From: Natronolimnohabitans innermongolicus JCM 12255
Lineage (GTDB): Archaea > Halobacteriota > Halobacteria > Halobacteriales > Natrialbaceae
DNA length: 56,153 nucleotides
Assembly: GCF_000337215.1 (NCBI RefSeq)
Contig: NZ_AOHZ01000035.1
Span: 37,387 to 93,539 of the forward strand
Direction: 5' to 3'
The notes beneath the pieces were generated by a model, which did no database searches, was not told the origin of the DNA, and saw only the letters and a program-made list of their open reading frames with translations. The position numbers and the translations under genes were made by a program. Of the stretch, positions 8,367-17,893 are shown piece by piece (position 1 is the stretch's first letter; every line of letters starts with the position of its first letter).

Positions 8367-9494
8367 ATGGCGCCAGACACCTTGACCGCGAATAATCTCG
8401 TTGCAGCGGAGCGAGATGGCGAGTACGGTCTTACAGTTCAATTACGGGTAGACAAGGTCGAACGAACCCCAGACCACGACTGGTGGGCGCAGCTTGTACA
8501 CTGTTCAGATGTGCTGGGGACGCACGTGAAGCTCACAGTTTTCGACGATGATGACTGCGATCTCGTTGACTACTCCTTTGAAGAAGGAACCTGGTATGAA
8601 TTCGACGACGTCAACCCTGATGTGTACCAGGGAACCATCGGTATCAAAGCAAAGTGGGATCGGCAGGTCCGCCAGCTCTCTGGTCGCCCAGAGATGTCGC
8701 CTTCGGACACGACTGGCATTGTTCGTCGACTTGGTGCAGTCGATGCTATTGCAGCACTCGACATCGAGACGATAACGACTGTTTCCGAGCGAGAACTCGA
8801 ACCACCGAATCCAGACCATCAAGAACTACTCTGTACCGGCGTTGGATACCGAGGTAGTCCGAGCGAGGAGATTGAGGCTGAGATCCTCTTCCGTGAAGAC
8901 GAGACGGCTTCTGCGGAACTCGATGCTATTGAGGCGGTTGTGAACTGGCTCGATGCGAGGGATGTCGATGTTCTCATCACCTTCGGGGGCGCCTGGTTCG
9001 ACCTCCCAGTCTTGGTGGGTCGTGCGGAACGGGCAGCTGCGGAAATCGGTGAGCCTGGACGAGCAGAGAATGTACGTACAGCACTCGAGTCCTACTACCA
9101 TGCCGACCTCTCGTCGGCAAAGAATCGGGTGCTGGGGGAAGGTTCACTTGAGGATATGGCTGAACATGTTGGATCGCCCGCACCGAAGACGCTCTGGACG
9201 GATTACGAAATTGGCCTTGAACCGCAGACGTGGCGCGAGAGTCAGTGGGAGATCATGCGAGAGGAAGACCGCGATCCCCCGTCTGACGATCTTGGGGATC
9301 CCACCGTATTCAATAGCGACGTTCCATACTTCGGTGAGGCGTGGCTAACGGCTAGCGCAGCAGGAGAGGACAACCGAGCCTTGAACCTGTACGCGTGTCT
9401 CGAAACCTATACGCTCGCAGACATCCATCCCTTGTTCGCTATAGCTGACGATGAGCGGTCGACCGGTCAACCGTCGTTCCCGATGACCTACTAG
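8367..9494 (+). CDS. OB-like domain plus RNase-H-fold (DnaQ/PolB-type) exonuclease homologue
   Basis: The 375-residue protein starts leaderless at ATG 8367. Residues about 1-105 look like a beta-rich nucleic-acid-binding (OB-like) domain. The rest resembles the 3'-5' exonuclease domain of family B polymerases: Exo I LDIETI near 130 and an Exo II-like segment TFGGAWFDLPVL near 210, where the usual Asn is Gly. The last motif, YACLETYTLADI near 350, has Glu where Y-x3-D is expected. One catalytic residue may therefore be changed, and activity is uncertain. It is the only rightward gene in the first 16 kb. Its stop codon shares a CTAG palindrome with the stop of the convergent AddA-like gene, so the two genes overlap by four bases. 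A companion role to the surrounding helicases is inferred from position only. Confidence 0.75.
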   Translation: MAPDTLTANNLVAAERDGEYGLTVQLRVDKVERTPDHDWWAQLVHCSDVLGTHVKLTVFDDDDCDLVDYSFEEGTWYEFDDVNPDVYQGTIGIKAKWDRQVRQLSGRPEMSPSDTTGIVRRLGAVDAIAALDIETITTVSERELEPPNPDHQELLCTGVGYRGSPSEEIEAEILFREDETASAELDAIEAVVNWLDARDVDVLITFGGAWFDLPVLVGRAERAAAEIGEPGRAENVRTALESYYHADLSSAKNRVLGEGSLEDMAEHVGSPAPKTLWTDYEIGLEPQTWRESQWEIMREEDRDPPSDDLGDPTVFNSDVPYFGEAWLTASAAGEDNRALNLYACLETYTLADIHPLFAIADDERSTGQPSFPMTY

Positions 9495-12400
9495 CGGCCT
9501 CCGTCTTCTTGACGCCACTCTTCCCCGCAGGGAAGGGAACTGTGCTGGCACCACCGACAGTGCTCCCCAGTCTCGTACCCGCTGAACGATGTCTCCTTGA
9601 TTCGATCCATCGTCGTCGACACCGCTGCTCGTACTGAATCTAGTTCACCCTCATCGAACGAACGGGCCTCGACTTTTGGACCGATATCGCCGACATAGGC
9701 GTATCCCGCGCGGGTAATCGGTTCCTCGTAGAGGTCACGACAGGCGAGCAGGTACAGTGGCAGCTGCTTGTTCTCGTCAATGTCTCGGTGACGCTCGGTG
9801 GCTTTGTAGTCGATGACGACCAACTCACCGTCCGGGGTCCGATAGACGGCGTCGATAAACCCGACAAGTTCGTGGCCATCCACTTCTAGCTGGAACTCTC
9901 GTTCAGCATCGACGATTTCCCAGCCGCTTAGATCGAGGTCGAAATACTGGTCGATGCATTCCTTCGCGACCGGTAATTCATCCGTGGCACGCCGTTGTCC
10001 GGCCAGCCGCTCACAAATAGCGTACCATTCTGCTCGCTCTGCTGCCTGTTCCTTCGCAGCGATCTCTGCGGTATCGTGAAACAGAAGCCCGACTATCCGC
10101 TGTGAGATACCGTCTCCGCCATAGCCGTTCTCGCGGTAGTCGGAGAACCCGTTGACGACGTAGTCCAGGAAGTGCTGTCGGGGGCACTCCTCGTAGGCCT
10201 CAAGTGAGGTGTAACTGTGCTGGAGTGCCGGGTTTGGGGTCATTGGCCCAGTCAGGGCGTCAATTGAAAATCGTCGGTTCTCAGGTTCTCTCTCTATTGA
10301 GCCTTCTATGAGCTTGTTTCCGAATGTGATCACCCGGTCTCGTCCGTCTGATGCTGAGAGCTTCTCAGAGCCGTACGTCACTTGTCCAGAGACATCCCCA
10401 ACTACCGTGCTCGCGAGAGAGGCTGTCCAATCAGCATGGTTCGATGGAAGGCACTCCTGTAAATCGCGCCAGATTGGGAGGTGACCGTTACTTGGCCGCC
10501 AGGGAACGGATTCTGGAAGGATGCTCTCGACAGCATCGTGTACGGGCCTTTCGTCGTCTGTGTCGTCTTCCTCTCTGCTTCCGTGGAGTACGAGTATCTC
10601 TTCGGCACGAGTGATCCCCACGTGAAGTATTCTGCGGGCCTCGTTGGCATCTTGAGCGACGAGATCTTTGTCGAACACTGATTCTGGACCTTCAGACAGT
10701 GCTGACTCGAATGTATCGTAGGTTCGTGACCCTGGTTCCCACTCGTCAGCGATCAACCGGGGCATCAGAACCACGGGAAAGTCGAGTCCCTTACTCTTGT
10801 GAATGGTCATGACGTTGACCGCGTCGTCGGCCAGTTCTGGCTGACTTGTCGGTGCCGACCCGCTCTCCTCGAGGAGCGAGTCATAATGCTGCAGCGAATC
10901 GATGAATTGCGGCGTGAGTGGGGGCTGTACAGCGTCGTTTCCATACTGGTCGATAATCTCGTCCAGCTGCGCCAGGTCACGACGCTCTTGCTCGCTGAGG
11001 TACCAGTCGATGTTGGTCAGGCGTTTGAGTTCCCGGTAAAGGTGGCTGAGGGAGGCTGTTTCACGTAGTTTGAGAAGGCGAGAAATGTGTTCTCGTACTT
11101 CCTGAATACGGTTGGGCTCATCGAATACTTCGAGGGGTTGGTTGCATATCCCAGCATATGCACCGTCATCGTGGCTATTGACACGACGCAGATCAGCATC
11201 GGTGAGACGGTAACGCATCGTCAGTACCCGGTTCCAGCTTACGTCGTCTTCTTCGGGACGTGCCAGCGCCTTTAGATAGGCGACGACGGTGCCGACCCCG
11301 ATTGATTCGGTGGAGAGGTCCCCCGCAACCTGATAGGGAATTCCTGCCTCGTCGAACCCTTCGAGAATTGGGGTTGCGTGGTCGTTATTCCGAACGAGGA
11401 GTGCGATTTCCCCCGGATCGTACGCCCGATCTAATGCTTCTGCATCACCACTCAGAAGATTTCGGGTGACAGTCACCAACTGCTCAGCTCGGTCGCCTTC
11501 GTCGTCGGCTTCCTCCACGACTGCGACCGTGTCTCCGTCGAAGTCGGGTTCGTGGACACGCGTGAGCGTTTTGGTACTCCGCCGATCCGCTAACCGCTCT
11601 AGTGCTTCATTTGCGAGGTCGAGAATGGGCTGACGTGACCGGAAGTTCTGTTCTAGCGGTTCGTCTTCGAGATCGGGCCCGAAGACGTCGTCGAGTTCGT
11701 CAGTGATGTTCGCGACGTTCGCGCCGCGCCATTCGTAGATTGCTTGGTCGTCATCGCCCACGACGAATAGGCGATCTTCTGAGACGAGGGACGTAATGAG
11801 GCCGAACTGGAGACGATCGGTGTCCTGGAACTCGTCACAGAAAACGTAGTCCCAGCGGTCGCCCAGACCCTTTCCGACGTCAGTCTGGAGCAGCTCTACT
11901 GTCTTAACCACGAGACCATCGAAGTCAAGTAGATTTCGCCGGTCGAGCTCTCGCTCGTATGCCTCATACCCTGCGTTCAAATCCAGGGCAGTTTTGCACT
12001 CGTCGAGAGCGTTTCGGAGGTAGTCTGTCAGTTCGAGCTTCAGGTCGTTTGGTATCCCGCCCGGAGCGCCACTACTGTACCCTCCAAGCAGATATTTCGG
12101 CAGCTTGTGTGCATCCTCGGGAAGCGACCGCTCACCAGCCTCATGCTCCTCAAACGCCACTTCGAGCGCGTCACAGAGGTCAACGAGTCGGTTGAGGAAG
12201 TCTTTGATACTCGCCTCTAATCCTTCATCGCGGAGGGTATCCCGTTCTGCGACGAGGTCGGCTCGTGTATCCGAAATGCCGTCGAGGACGGTCGAAACTG
12301 AACGGCCACCAAGATGGTCGCCTGCAATCTCCTCAATACGATTTGGCACAGCATCGAGTTCATAGACTTGTTCCGGTGATCCGAGATATTCCTCGATCTC

Positions 12401-12928
12401 TGCGGGCGAAATCCCACTTCGTTTCATCGACCCGATAAACGAGAGGAGTTTCGATGCGACGCCGCTCCCGTATGAATCTGGGCCGTAGACGTTGGGTTTG
12501 ACGGCACGGTATTCGATCTCGTCGAGGACATCGAGGACGATGACGTACTTTTCAGCATCCGTTGCGATCTCGAAGTCTGGATCTAATCCCGCGTCATAGG
12601 CATAGTCCGTCAGTATCTCGTTGCAGATAGAGTGGTATGTGTACGCGTCGACGTCGTAACCTGCTGGTCCGAGTTTTGCGTTGAGTTTCTCACGCATCGA
12701 ATCAGCGGCGTTGTTGGTGAAGGTCAACGCGAGAATCCGATCCGGAGAGACCCCGTGTTCATCGATGAGATTCTCGATTTTCCGGACCATCGTGAACGTC
12801 TTTCCAGTACCCGCACCCGCGAGTACTCGCATAGGATACCGCTCCGACTCGATTATCGTCCGCTGCTGTGGCTTCGGATCCTCATCGTCTTCGATGGTTG
12901 GGAGCCAGTCAGGCACGTCGTCGCTCAT
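9491..12928 (-). CDS. UvrD/AddA-like helicase with C-terminal PD-(D/E)XK Fe-S nuclease
   Basis: The protein has 1145 residues from ATG 12928, chosen because it gives an ATGA overlap with the upstream gene. SF1A helicase motifs are intact: VLAGAGTGKT near 37-44, FCDEFQDTD near 362, VVGDDDQAIYEWRGA near 392, and MTIHKSKGLDFPVV in the C-terminal half. The last 250 residues form a RecB-type nuclease: GFIDAVYR near 1022, VVIDYKA near 1040 and QLPLYLLA after it. Cys in YEECPRQ near 915 and HCRWCQHSSLPC near 1125 can coordinate a 4Fe-4S cluster, as in AddB and Cas4. The layout is that of AddA, the ATP-driven helicase-nuclease subunit for double-strand-break end processing. It is the last gene of the three-gene operon. 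Confidence 0.92.
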   Translation of the reverse strand: MSDDVPDWLPTIEDDEDPKPQQRTIIESERYPMRVLAGAGTGKTFTMVRKIENLIDEHGVSPDRILALTFTNNAADSMREKLNAKLGPAGYDVDAYTYHSICNEILTDYAYDAGLDPDFEIATDAEKYVIVLDVLDEIEYRAVKPNVYGPDSYGSGVASKLLSFIGSMKRSGISPAEIEEYLGSPEQVYELDAVPNRIEEIAGDHLGGRSVSTVLDGISDTRADLVAERDTLRDEGLEASIKDFLNRLVDLCDALEVAFEEHEAGERSLPEDAHKLPKYLLGGYSSGAPGGIPNDLKLELTDYLRNALDECKTALDLNAGYEAYERELDRRNLLDFDGLVVKTVELLQTDVGKGLGDRWDYVFCDEFQDTDRLQFGLITSLVSEDRLFVVGDDDQAIYEWRGANVANITDELDDVFGPDLEDEPLEQNFRSRQPILDLANEALERLADRRSTKTLTRVHEPDFDGDTVAVVEEADDEGDRAEQLVTVTRNLLSGDAEALDRAYDPGEIALLVRNNDHATPILEGFDEAGIPYQVAGDLSTESIGVGTVVAYLKALARPEEDDVSWNRVLTMRYRLTDADLRRVNSHDDGAYAGICNQPLEVFDEPNRIQEVREHISRLLKLRETASLSHLYRELKRLTNIDWYLSEQERRDLAQLDEIIDQYGNDAVQPPLTPQFIDSLQHYDSLLEESGSAPTSQPELADDAVNVMTIHKSKGLDFPVVLMPRLIADEWEPGSRTYDTFESALSEGPESVFDKDLVAQDANEARRILHVGITRAEEILVLHGSREEDDTDDERPVHDAVESILPESVPWRPSNGHLPIWRDLQECLPSNHADWTASLASTVVGDVSGQVTYGSEKLSASDGRDRVITFGNKLIEGSIEREPENRRFSIDALTGPMTPNPALQHSYTSLEAYEECPRQHFLDYVVNGFSDYRENGYGGDGISQRIVGLLFHDTAEIAAKEQAAERAEWYAICERLAGQRRATDELPVAKECIDQYFDLDLSGWEIVDAEREFQLEVDGHELVGFIDAVYRTPDGELVVIDYKATERHRDIDENKQLPLYLLACRDLYEEPITRAGYAYVGDIGPKVEARSFDEGELDSVRAAVSTTMDRIKETSFSGYETGEHCRWCQHSSLPCGEEWRQEDGGR

Positions 12929-13833
12929 CGCTGCACCCCCTCCGTGAGAGATTCTACGCACATCTCTCGGAACGTGCAGTCGGGACAGGCCTCATCGTGA
13001 ATGAGTGGGAATGGATCTGGGTCGTGAGAACCGCTCGTAATCCCTTCGTGTGCACGTCGCAGGAGATTCCATATCGTGTCATGATACTCTTCGTAGATGT
13101 CCGTCGTATCGCGTGGATAGCCCCGTACAGAGATTTCGTATCCGTCTGGTGTGCTTTCGAACGACGTCCGATTCAGGAGACCGTAGAAACTGAATCGAAC
13201 ATTCATCCCATCCTCGTAGAGGTCAGACTGTTTGACGCCCTCGATGTATGTGGCCGCCTGAAATGCGTTCCTGACTCTCTTCGGGTCATGATCCGTTCCG
13301 TTTAGGTGGTCCTCGAGGACGCTCGCAGTATACGACGTGATCACGTCATTGAGGTTCCGCTTGTAATCGATGACATGGAGACCTTCGTCAGTACGGAGGA
13401 TGTTGTCGGCTCTCCCGCGCAGTCCGAGCCCGTTCTCAACGCATTCGAGCCACTTCTCCGTCGCGATCGATTGACGAGCGTGATCAATGCCGTGGCCACC
13501 ATCCGGGTCAAAAAAGGTCTTGATAGCCTCTAGATTTTCAAGGCGCTGGTATTCCTGGTGGGCGCTGGACGCGTACTCATCCGGGTCGATATGCTCTCTC
13601 CATTGCTCTGGGAATGCCTCTACTGCCCGATCGTAGATGAGCTGGGCGTCATCTTCTGGACTAGTTGCTTCACAGACAACCTCGATTGTTCCGTGATAGG
13701 CACGCCCCTGATTCAGGTACAACCGTGTCTTCTCTGGGGTGTTGACCTTCTGTATGTACTCATAATCGAACTTCCGCTGGCAGTCCGCGTAGGTCGCAAG
13801 ACGCGACGGCGAAAGGAAGGTAACGTCAGTCAC
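12925..13833 (-). CDS. Cas4/RecB-like PD-(D/E)XK nuclease with Fe-S Cys motif
   Basis: This predicted nuclease has 302 residues from GTG 13833. That start overlaps the upstream stop by 8 nt and leaves the family-like opening FLSPSRLATYADCQRKF. A longer frame to ATG 13911 exists but runs 86 bp into the upstream gene. PD-(D/E)XK residues are visible in LRGRADNIL and HVIDYKRN (about 155-175). The first Cys (near 18) and the late CPDCTFREMC (near 285-294) form the four-Cys set of AddB/Cas4 nucleases. Since the upstream AddB-like protein ends without a nuclease domain, this gene probably supplies it in trans as a split AddB. Stop and start of the next gene overlap as ATGA. Confidence 0.88.
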   Translation of the reverse strand: MTDVTFLSPSRLATYADCQRKFDYEYIQKVNTPEKTRLYLNQGRAYHGTIEVVCEATSPEDDAQLIYDRAVEAFPEQWREHIDPDEYASSAHQEYQRLENLEAIKTFFDPDGGHGIDHARQSIATEKWLECVENGLGLRGRADNILRTDEGLHVIDYKRNLNDVITSYTASVLEDHLNGTDHDPKRVRNAFQAATYIEGVKQSDLYEDGMNVRFSFYGLLNRTSFESTPDGYEISVRGYPRDTTDIYEEYHDTIWNLLRRAHEGITSGSHDPDPFPLIHDEACPDCTFREMCVESLTEGVQR

Positions 13834-15898
13834 GACGAATCCCTCCGGCAGCGAACTCGATACGTGCTTGCAGCGCATCCCGAAGCTGCTCACCACGGGT
13901 TCCGCTTTCACTGAGGAGGTGCTGAATCTCCGAAAGTTCAGTTTCGACCTCGTCGAGAGAGACCGTCACATCCTGGCTGTGAGAGCGACGGACGTCTGCA
14001 AGGGCGTTGTCGATCCGAGAGAGCAGGTATTCTTCCGCTCTTCGCTCGCTCCTGATCTCTGGTTCTGTCGCCTCTTTCACCCACGGCAACTGCCGATAAG
14101 CGTCCGTGAGAAACCGCGACGGCTGAGCACGCTCTTCCAGTGCGGTGTCTTTGTGATTGTATAGACAGAAGTACAGGCGGTCGCCAGCAGCGGTTGCTCC
14201 GATGGCGAGCCGCCGCCGCGCGTGCTCTGCATGGTATCGTCGGAACGAGCGGCTTGACGCTGTCGAGGACGTCGGGAAGGTGTTGGTGACATCTTCCGCC
14301 TCGACCTGTGTTACGCCCGGATAGTCCGGCATCTCTGAGAGGCGTTCTTGGGAGAACAACCGAGTCAGGGAAGGTGATCCAGGGTACTCTTCGTCGACGA
14401 TGTCCAGCAAAAAGACTGCTCGGAAGGTTCCGTTTTTAATCGCCTGTAAGTGATCGACTCGGACACCTCCGTCAAGTTCGGTCGAACTTGTTTGGTTCTG
14501 TTGAGGGGCATACTCGTGAGCCCGTTCAAGCATCGAGGCGAACGACTTCCAGGTCGTTTCGATGAACGACGTGTCTTCTACGAACTCCGCCATAGCGAAC
14601 GCCCGCCGAACGTTCCCGAATTGGGCACGAACGTTCAGTGGGGACGTCTCCTCAGCAATTCGAACCTTCATGTTTGACTCAGTTGCCCACCGTCGGAGCG
14701 GACTCGAGAGGCCCTCCATCTGCTCGATAGAGGCCAGAATCGATTCGTCTAAGACCGAGGCTTCCAGCAGCTCTATTCGAATATCGTCATCATCGGCTGC
14801 CAGATAGCGAACGACTTGTAGTAGCTCTCGAATAGCGGGGTCATCGCCGAACCCCGTGACAGTCGAGGACTCTGTCGGAACCCCTGTCTGCTGGAAGGCA
14901 CGAAGCGTCTCGATTACTGCGGAACCGCTCTGTTTCAGTACGACGGCGAAATCCTCGTACTCCCAGTTCTCTCGATCTCTAAGCCGCTCGATTTCATCGG
15001 CGACTTTCTTGATCTGTTCGTCGGGGGTTTCTGTCGGAATAACGTTCACCTCCCCCGCCTCGGGATCTTCGTGAACGGTTTCATTCGCTAGGTACGCACC
15101 CGTCGCATCCGGACGAGATGGGGGCGCTGTCCTTGCAGTAGACTCTGTCCTCGAAAATGAGACGTAGTCAGTAATTGGCCCCGGCTCGATCCATGTACGC
15201 CGAACACTTGCGTTCTCTTCTGCTACACATACGAGTTCCAGCCCATTTGCTAAGGTAGCGAGATAGCGACGGTCAAGCGGTAAGAATTCCTCAAACTCGA
15301 CGGTGAGGATTGCCTCGACATCCACTACGTCGTCTCGTTTCTCGGTCTCCGACAGCGCCGCATTCGCCTCAGTGATTAGCTGGCCGCGTTCCAGGTGGTC
15401 ATGTTCGCTGAGCCATTTGTGGAACGCTTCCACGAGTTCTGCAACTTCGACTAGCTCTGGTGTCTTCTCAAAGGAAACATCCTGCCACGTGATAGTTTCC
15501 ATGAGCTGGGCGATATCACTCAGGAAGGAGGGTTGTTCGGCTGCACGCTGGAAATGCTCGCTGTCCCACTCTTGATCTTCGAGGAACCGATGGACGAGTT
15601 CGCGACGAATCGCGTCGGAGAGGATCGCCCGGTCATCGGTCTGGTTTACGACGTCGGTCGCTTGAACGACTAAAGACGTTACTCGCGGGACTGCTGCACC
15701 GGGTGTTGTATCTTCGAGTTCGTCCCGAAACGTATCCATGCTAGTTGGCGACCCGGTGATGACGAGGATGTCCTCTGGGCCGTATTCGTTGAGCAACGAC
15801 TCATACTGTTCAATTACCGTGGATATGAGATCTCCAGTGCCAAATGGAACGGTAATCAAAGTCCCCTCAAAGTACTGTACCTCAGACACGCTTGACAC
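13826..15898 (-). CDS. AddB/RecC-like inactivated helicase subunit
   Basis: The protein has 690 residues, with GTG 15898 as the longest start (another in-frame GTG is at 15889). It resembles AddB and other UvrD-fold proteins that lost ATPase motifs. The N-terminal position of Walker A reads VPFGTGDLIST without GK[ST]. The C-terminal half has FRAVFLLDIVDEEYPG, typical of the AddB/UvrD C-terminal fold, then an Arg-rich RRRLAIGATAAGDRLYF segment like the UvrD motif around VALTRA. It ends before any nuclease domain, which the next gene provides. First gene of the AddB-nuclease-AddA-like operon. A non-catalytic, DNA-scanning role as in AddB is inferred. No strong TATA box was found in the 230 bp upstream. 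Confidence 0.8.
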   Translation of the reverse strand: MSSVSEVQYFEGTLITVPFGTGDLISTVIEQYESLLNEYGPEDILVITGSPTSMDTFRDELEDTTPGAAVPRVTSLVVQATDVVNQTDDRAILSDAIRRELVHRFLEDQEWDSEHFQRAAEQPSFLSDIAQLMETITWQDVSFEKTPELVEVAELVEAFHKWLSEHDHLERGQLITEANAALSETEKRDDVVDVEAILTVEFEEFLPLDRRYLATLANGLELVCVAEENASVRRTWIEPGPITDYVSFSRTESTARTAPPSRPDATGAYLANETVHEDPEAGEVNVIPTETPDEQIKKVADEIERLRDRENWEYEDFAVVLKQSGSAVIETLRAFQQTGVPTESSTVTGFGDDPAIRELLQVVRYLAADDDDIRIELLEASVLDESILASIEQMEGLSSPLRRWATESNMKVRIAEETSPLNVRAQFGNVRRAFAMAEFVEDTSFIETTWKSFASMLERAHEYAPQQNQTSSTELDGGVRVDHLQAIKNGTFRAVFLLDIVDEEYPGSPSLTRLFSQERLSEMPDYPGVTQVEAEDVTNTFPTSSTASSRSFRRYHAEHARRRLAIGATAAGDRLYFCLYNHKDTALEERAQPSRFLTDAYRQLPWVKEATEPEIRSERRAEEYLLSRIDNALADVRRSHSQDVTVSLDEVETELSEIQHLLSESGTRGEQLRDALQARIEFAAGGIRRD

Positions 15899-16100
15899 CC
15901 CATAGGTTCACCTGTCCTTCCTTGATAGGTTTCGAACTGCTCCAGATTCCCGTTATCTGAGCGCTTGAGTCTGAATTAGGATACACTCTGAAAGAGGATC
16001 TTGCTGGATGAATATACATCATACTGAAAGGTCTCACATTCCACCTACAAGAACGTTCGTGCTACGCTAAAACTGAAAATTGGACCATTCAGATGGTACA

Positions 16101-16109
16101 TATTTATAC
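16101..16109 (+). promoter_or_regulatory. TATA box for the COG1373-like ATPase gene
   Basis: TATTTATAC is centred 27 nt before ATG 16132, the standard spacing for a leaderless haloarchaeal transcript. The stretch 15899-16100 is otherwise AT-rich and without a visible gene. Confidence 0.6.
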
Positions 16110-16131
16110 TATGCCAGAGTGAAGTTCCTAT

Positions 16132-17838
16132 ATGACAGACCCATCTGATGGTTCTGATTTCATTGCAGATGCTGAATGGCACAACGAATGGTGGGATACA
16201 GATGCTGGTTCATTATCTGAGTTAGAGGAAACCGCTTCTCTAGACCCTCGATCGGATTTGCTCAAGGTTCTTCAGTCAATTGACGAGGAGCGAGAGAACG
16301 GAACCAAGAGTCTCGTATATCCAATTTATGGGCCAACCGGAATCGGGAAGACGACGCTTCTCCAACAATTCATCGCTGCAATCCTTCATTCAGACATTGT
16401 CGAATTCTCTCCAGGACACCGTGATTTAGATATCGTTGGGTCTGTTGATCCACGTCAGATCCTCTATGTTCCTCTTGAGGATTCTCTCTACCATCTCGAA
16501 CCCTCGAGCAGTGCTGTGGAAAAATTAGAAAACGTTATCGACTACTTCCGTTCCCATGTGGCTCCCCGCCGAGGCCGCAAGTACATCATCCTCGACGATA
16601 TCGGTGCTCTACGACTCGATGAAAATGAACAGAGTGCGCTTCTGGATCTCGTAGACGATGATACCTATCTACTGCTGACCGGTATTGTAGAATCGCAGGT
16701 CGATCTGCGTGGTATCTCGGCTTCGAGCGAGCCCAAACTCAATTATCCTCGTGCGATGTTGCCGATGAAGTTCATAGACACAATCAAGCAGGGGGCATAT
16801 GATGATTCTGCGTTAATCGAGACAGACTCTGATTTTGCTCTTCGAGTGGAGTCTCATCAAACGAGGAGTATGGATGGTGAGTCGCTGATAAAGGATGTTC
16901 GTAGTAATTTGTCTGAATCGGATGACTTGGACGACGCAGTCGCTTCGTTGAATCAGCTTTACTTTGAGGTTTTCTCGGATGTTGAACGAGATGGGCTGTA
17001 TGAGGCCGCTCGTGAGTACCTGCAGAAAGGGGGAATCTTCCTACGCGCTAAGGAAACCCCGGTGAAAAACGAACTTATCCGATCTCATCTCCTCTTGTAT
17101 CTCTACAAGGAACTCGCAGAGTATGAATCGATTCAACGACCAGAGAACCTCCATCGCGTCGCTTCATTAGCTGCGAGCCAGGCAGGGAATGAACTCAGAT
17201 ATACGGACATCAGTGATCAATTAGAGGTTGACCGTCGGACTGTTGACTCGTACTTATCCGTGCTGGATGACGGACTTTCAGTTTCGGAATCCCACGACTT
17301 CTCACTTCAACGTCACCGTCGTACTCGACTTTATCTCCGGAATCCGCGCCACGTTGTACTTCTGTCTCAGCGTCAGGAGCACCACGGATTTGAAACATAC
17401 GAGAAGACCCGGTCGCTCAATCACGAGTTCGAGTATAAGCTAGCTCGAACCGTCGCATTCGACCATGCAAAACGACTGGCGTGGAGGGTTGGCGGCTCAG
17501 GTGACGAGGATCCTCAGGTCGAATACTTCGAAACTGAGTCAGGGACGGTCGATTACATCCTCCACAATGAGGATGGGTTAGTTGTCCCGTTCGTTCTCTC
17601 CTACCATCCACATGCTGGAAATGCCGACGAAATCGCAGCAGAATTTGACCCATCCGTTGGGAAACATCCGATACCCGGTGGGGAAGAACTTCGCGATCTC
17701 AATTATGAAGCGCCTTATCGGTTTATCATCACCGATAGCTTGCCAAAGGAAGTGACGAAGTCTGGTTCACTTGTCGTCGAGTATGATGGTGTCAAACTCT
17801 GTTATATCCCCTACTGGTTGTTCCTTCTCATTTGTTAG
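16132..17838 (+). CDS. AAA+ ATPase of the COG1373 (AAA/DUF4143-like) type
   Basis: The 568-residue protein has Walker A YGPTGIGKTTLLQQF near 66-75 and Walker B KYIILDDIGAL near 150. The sensor segment YLLLTGIVES comes near 183. A winged-helix-like stretch (YTDISDQLEVDRRTVDSYL) lies near 360-380. The C-terminal part begins FEYKLARTVAFDHAKRL, then VDYILHNEDGLVVPFVLSY, and resembles the restriction-endonuclease-like end of DUF4143 proteins, where a D-x(n)-ExK motif is often replaced. Such stand-alone ATPases are common on archaeal accessory DNA and are suspected of toxin, defence or regulatory roles. The gene has its own promoter and stands between the helicase island and the conjugation module. 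Confidence 0.72.
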   Translation: MTDPSDGSDFIADAEWHNEWWDTDAGSLSELEETASLDPRSDLLKVLQSIDEERENGTKSLVYPIYGPTGIGKTTLLQQFIAAILHSDIVEFSPGHRDLDIVGSVDPRQILYVPLEDSLYHLEPSSSAVEKLENVIDYFRSHVAPRRGRKYIILDDIGALRLDENEQSALLDLVDDDTYLLLTGIVESQVDLRGISASSEPKLNYPRAMLPMKFIDTIKQGAYDDSALIETDSDFALRVESHQTRSMDGESLIKDVRSNLSESDDLDDAVASLNQLYFEVFSDVERDGLYEAAREYLQKGGIFLRAKETPVKNELIRSHLLLYLYKELAEYESIQRPENLHRVASLAASQAGNELRYTDISDQLEVDRRTVDSYLSVLDDGLSVSESHDFSLQRHRRTRLYLRNPRHVVLLSQRQEHHGFETYEKTRSLNHEFEYKLARTVAFDHAKRLAWRVGGSGDEDPQVEYFETESGTVDYILHNEDGLVVPFVLSYHPHAGNADEIAAEFDPSVGKHPIPGGEELRDLNYEAPYRFIITDSLPKEVTKSGSLVVEYDGVKLCYIPYWLFLLIC

Positions 17839-17893
17839 CTCCTATTTTCCTGCATTGAATTGAGTAGGTTCCTCACAATCGTCTGTCGGAAGC

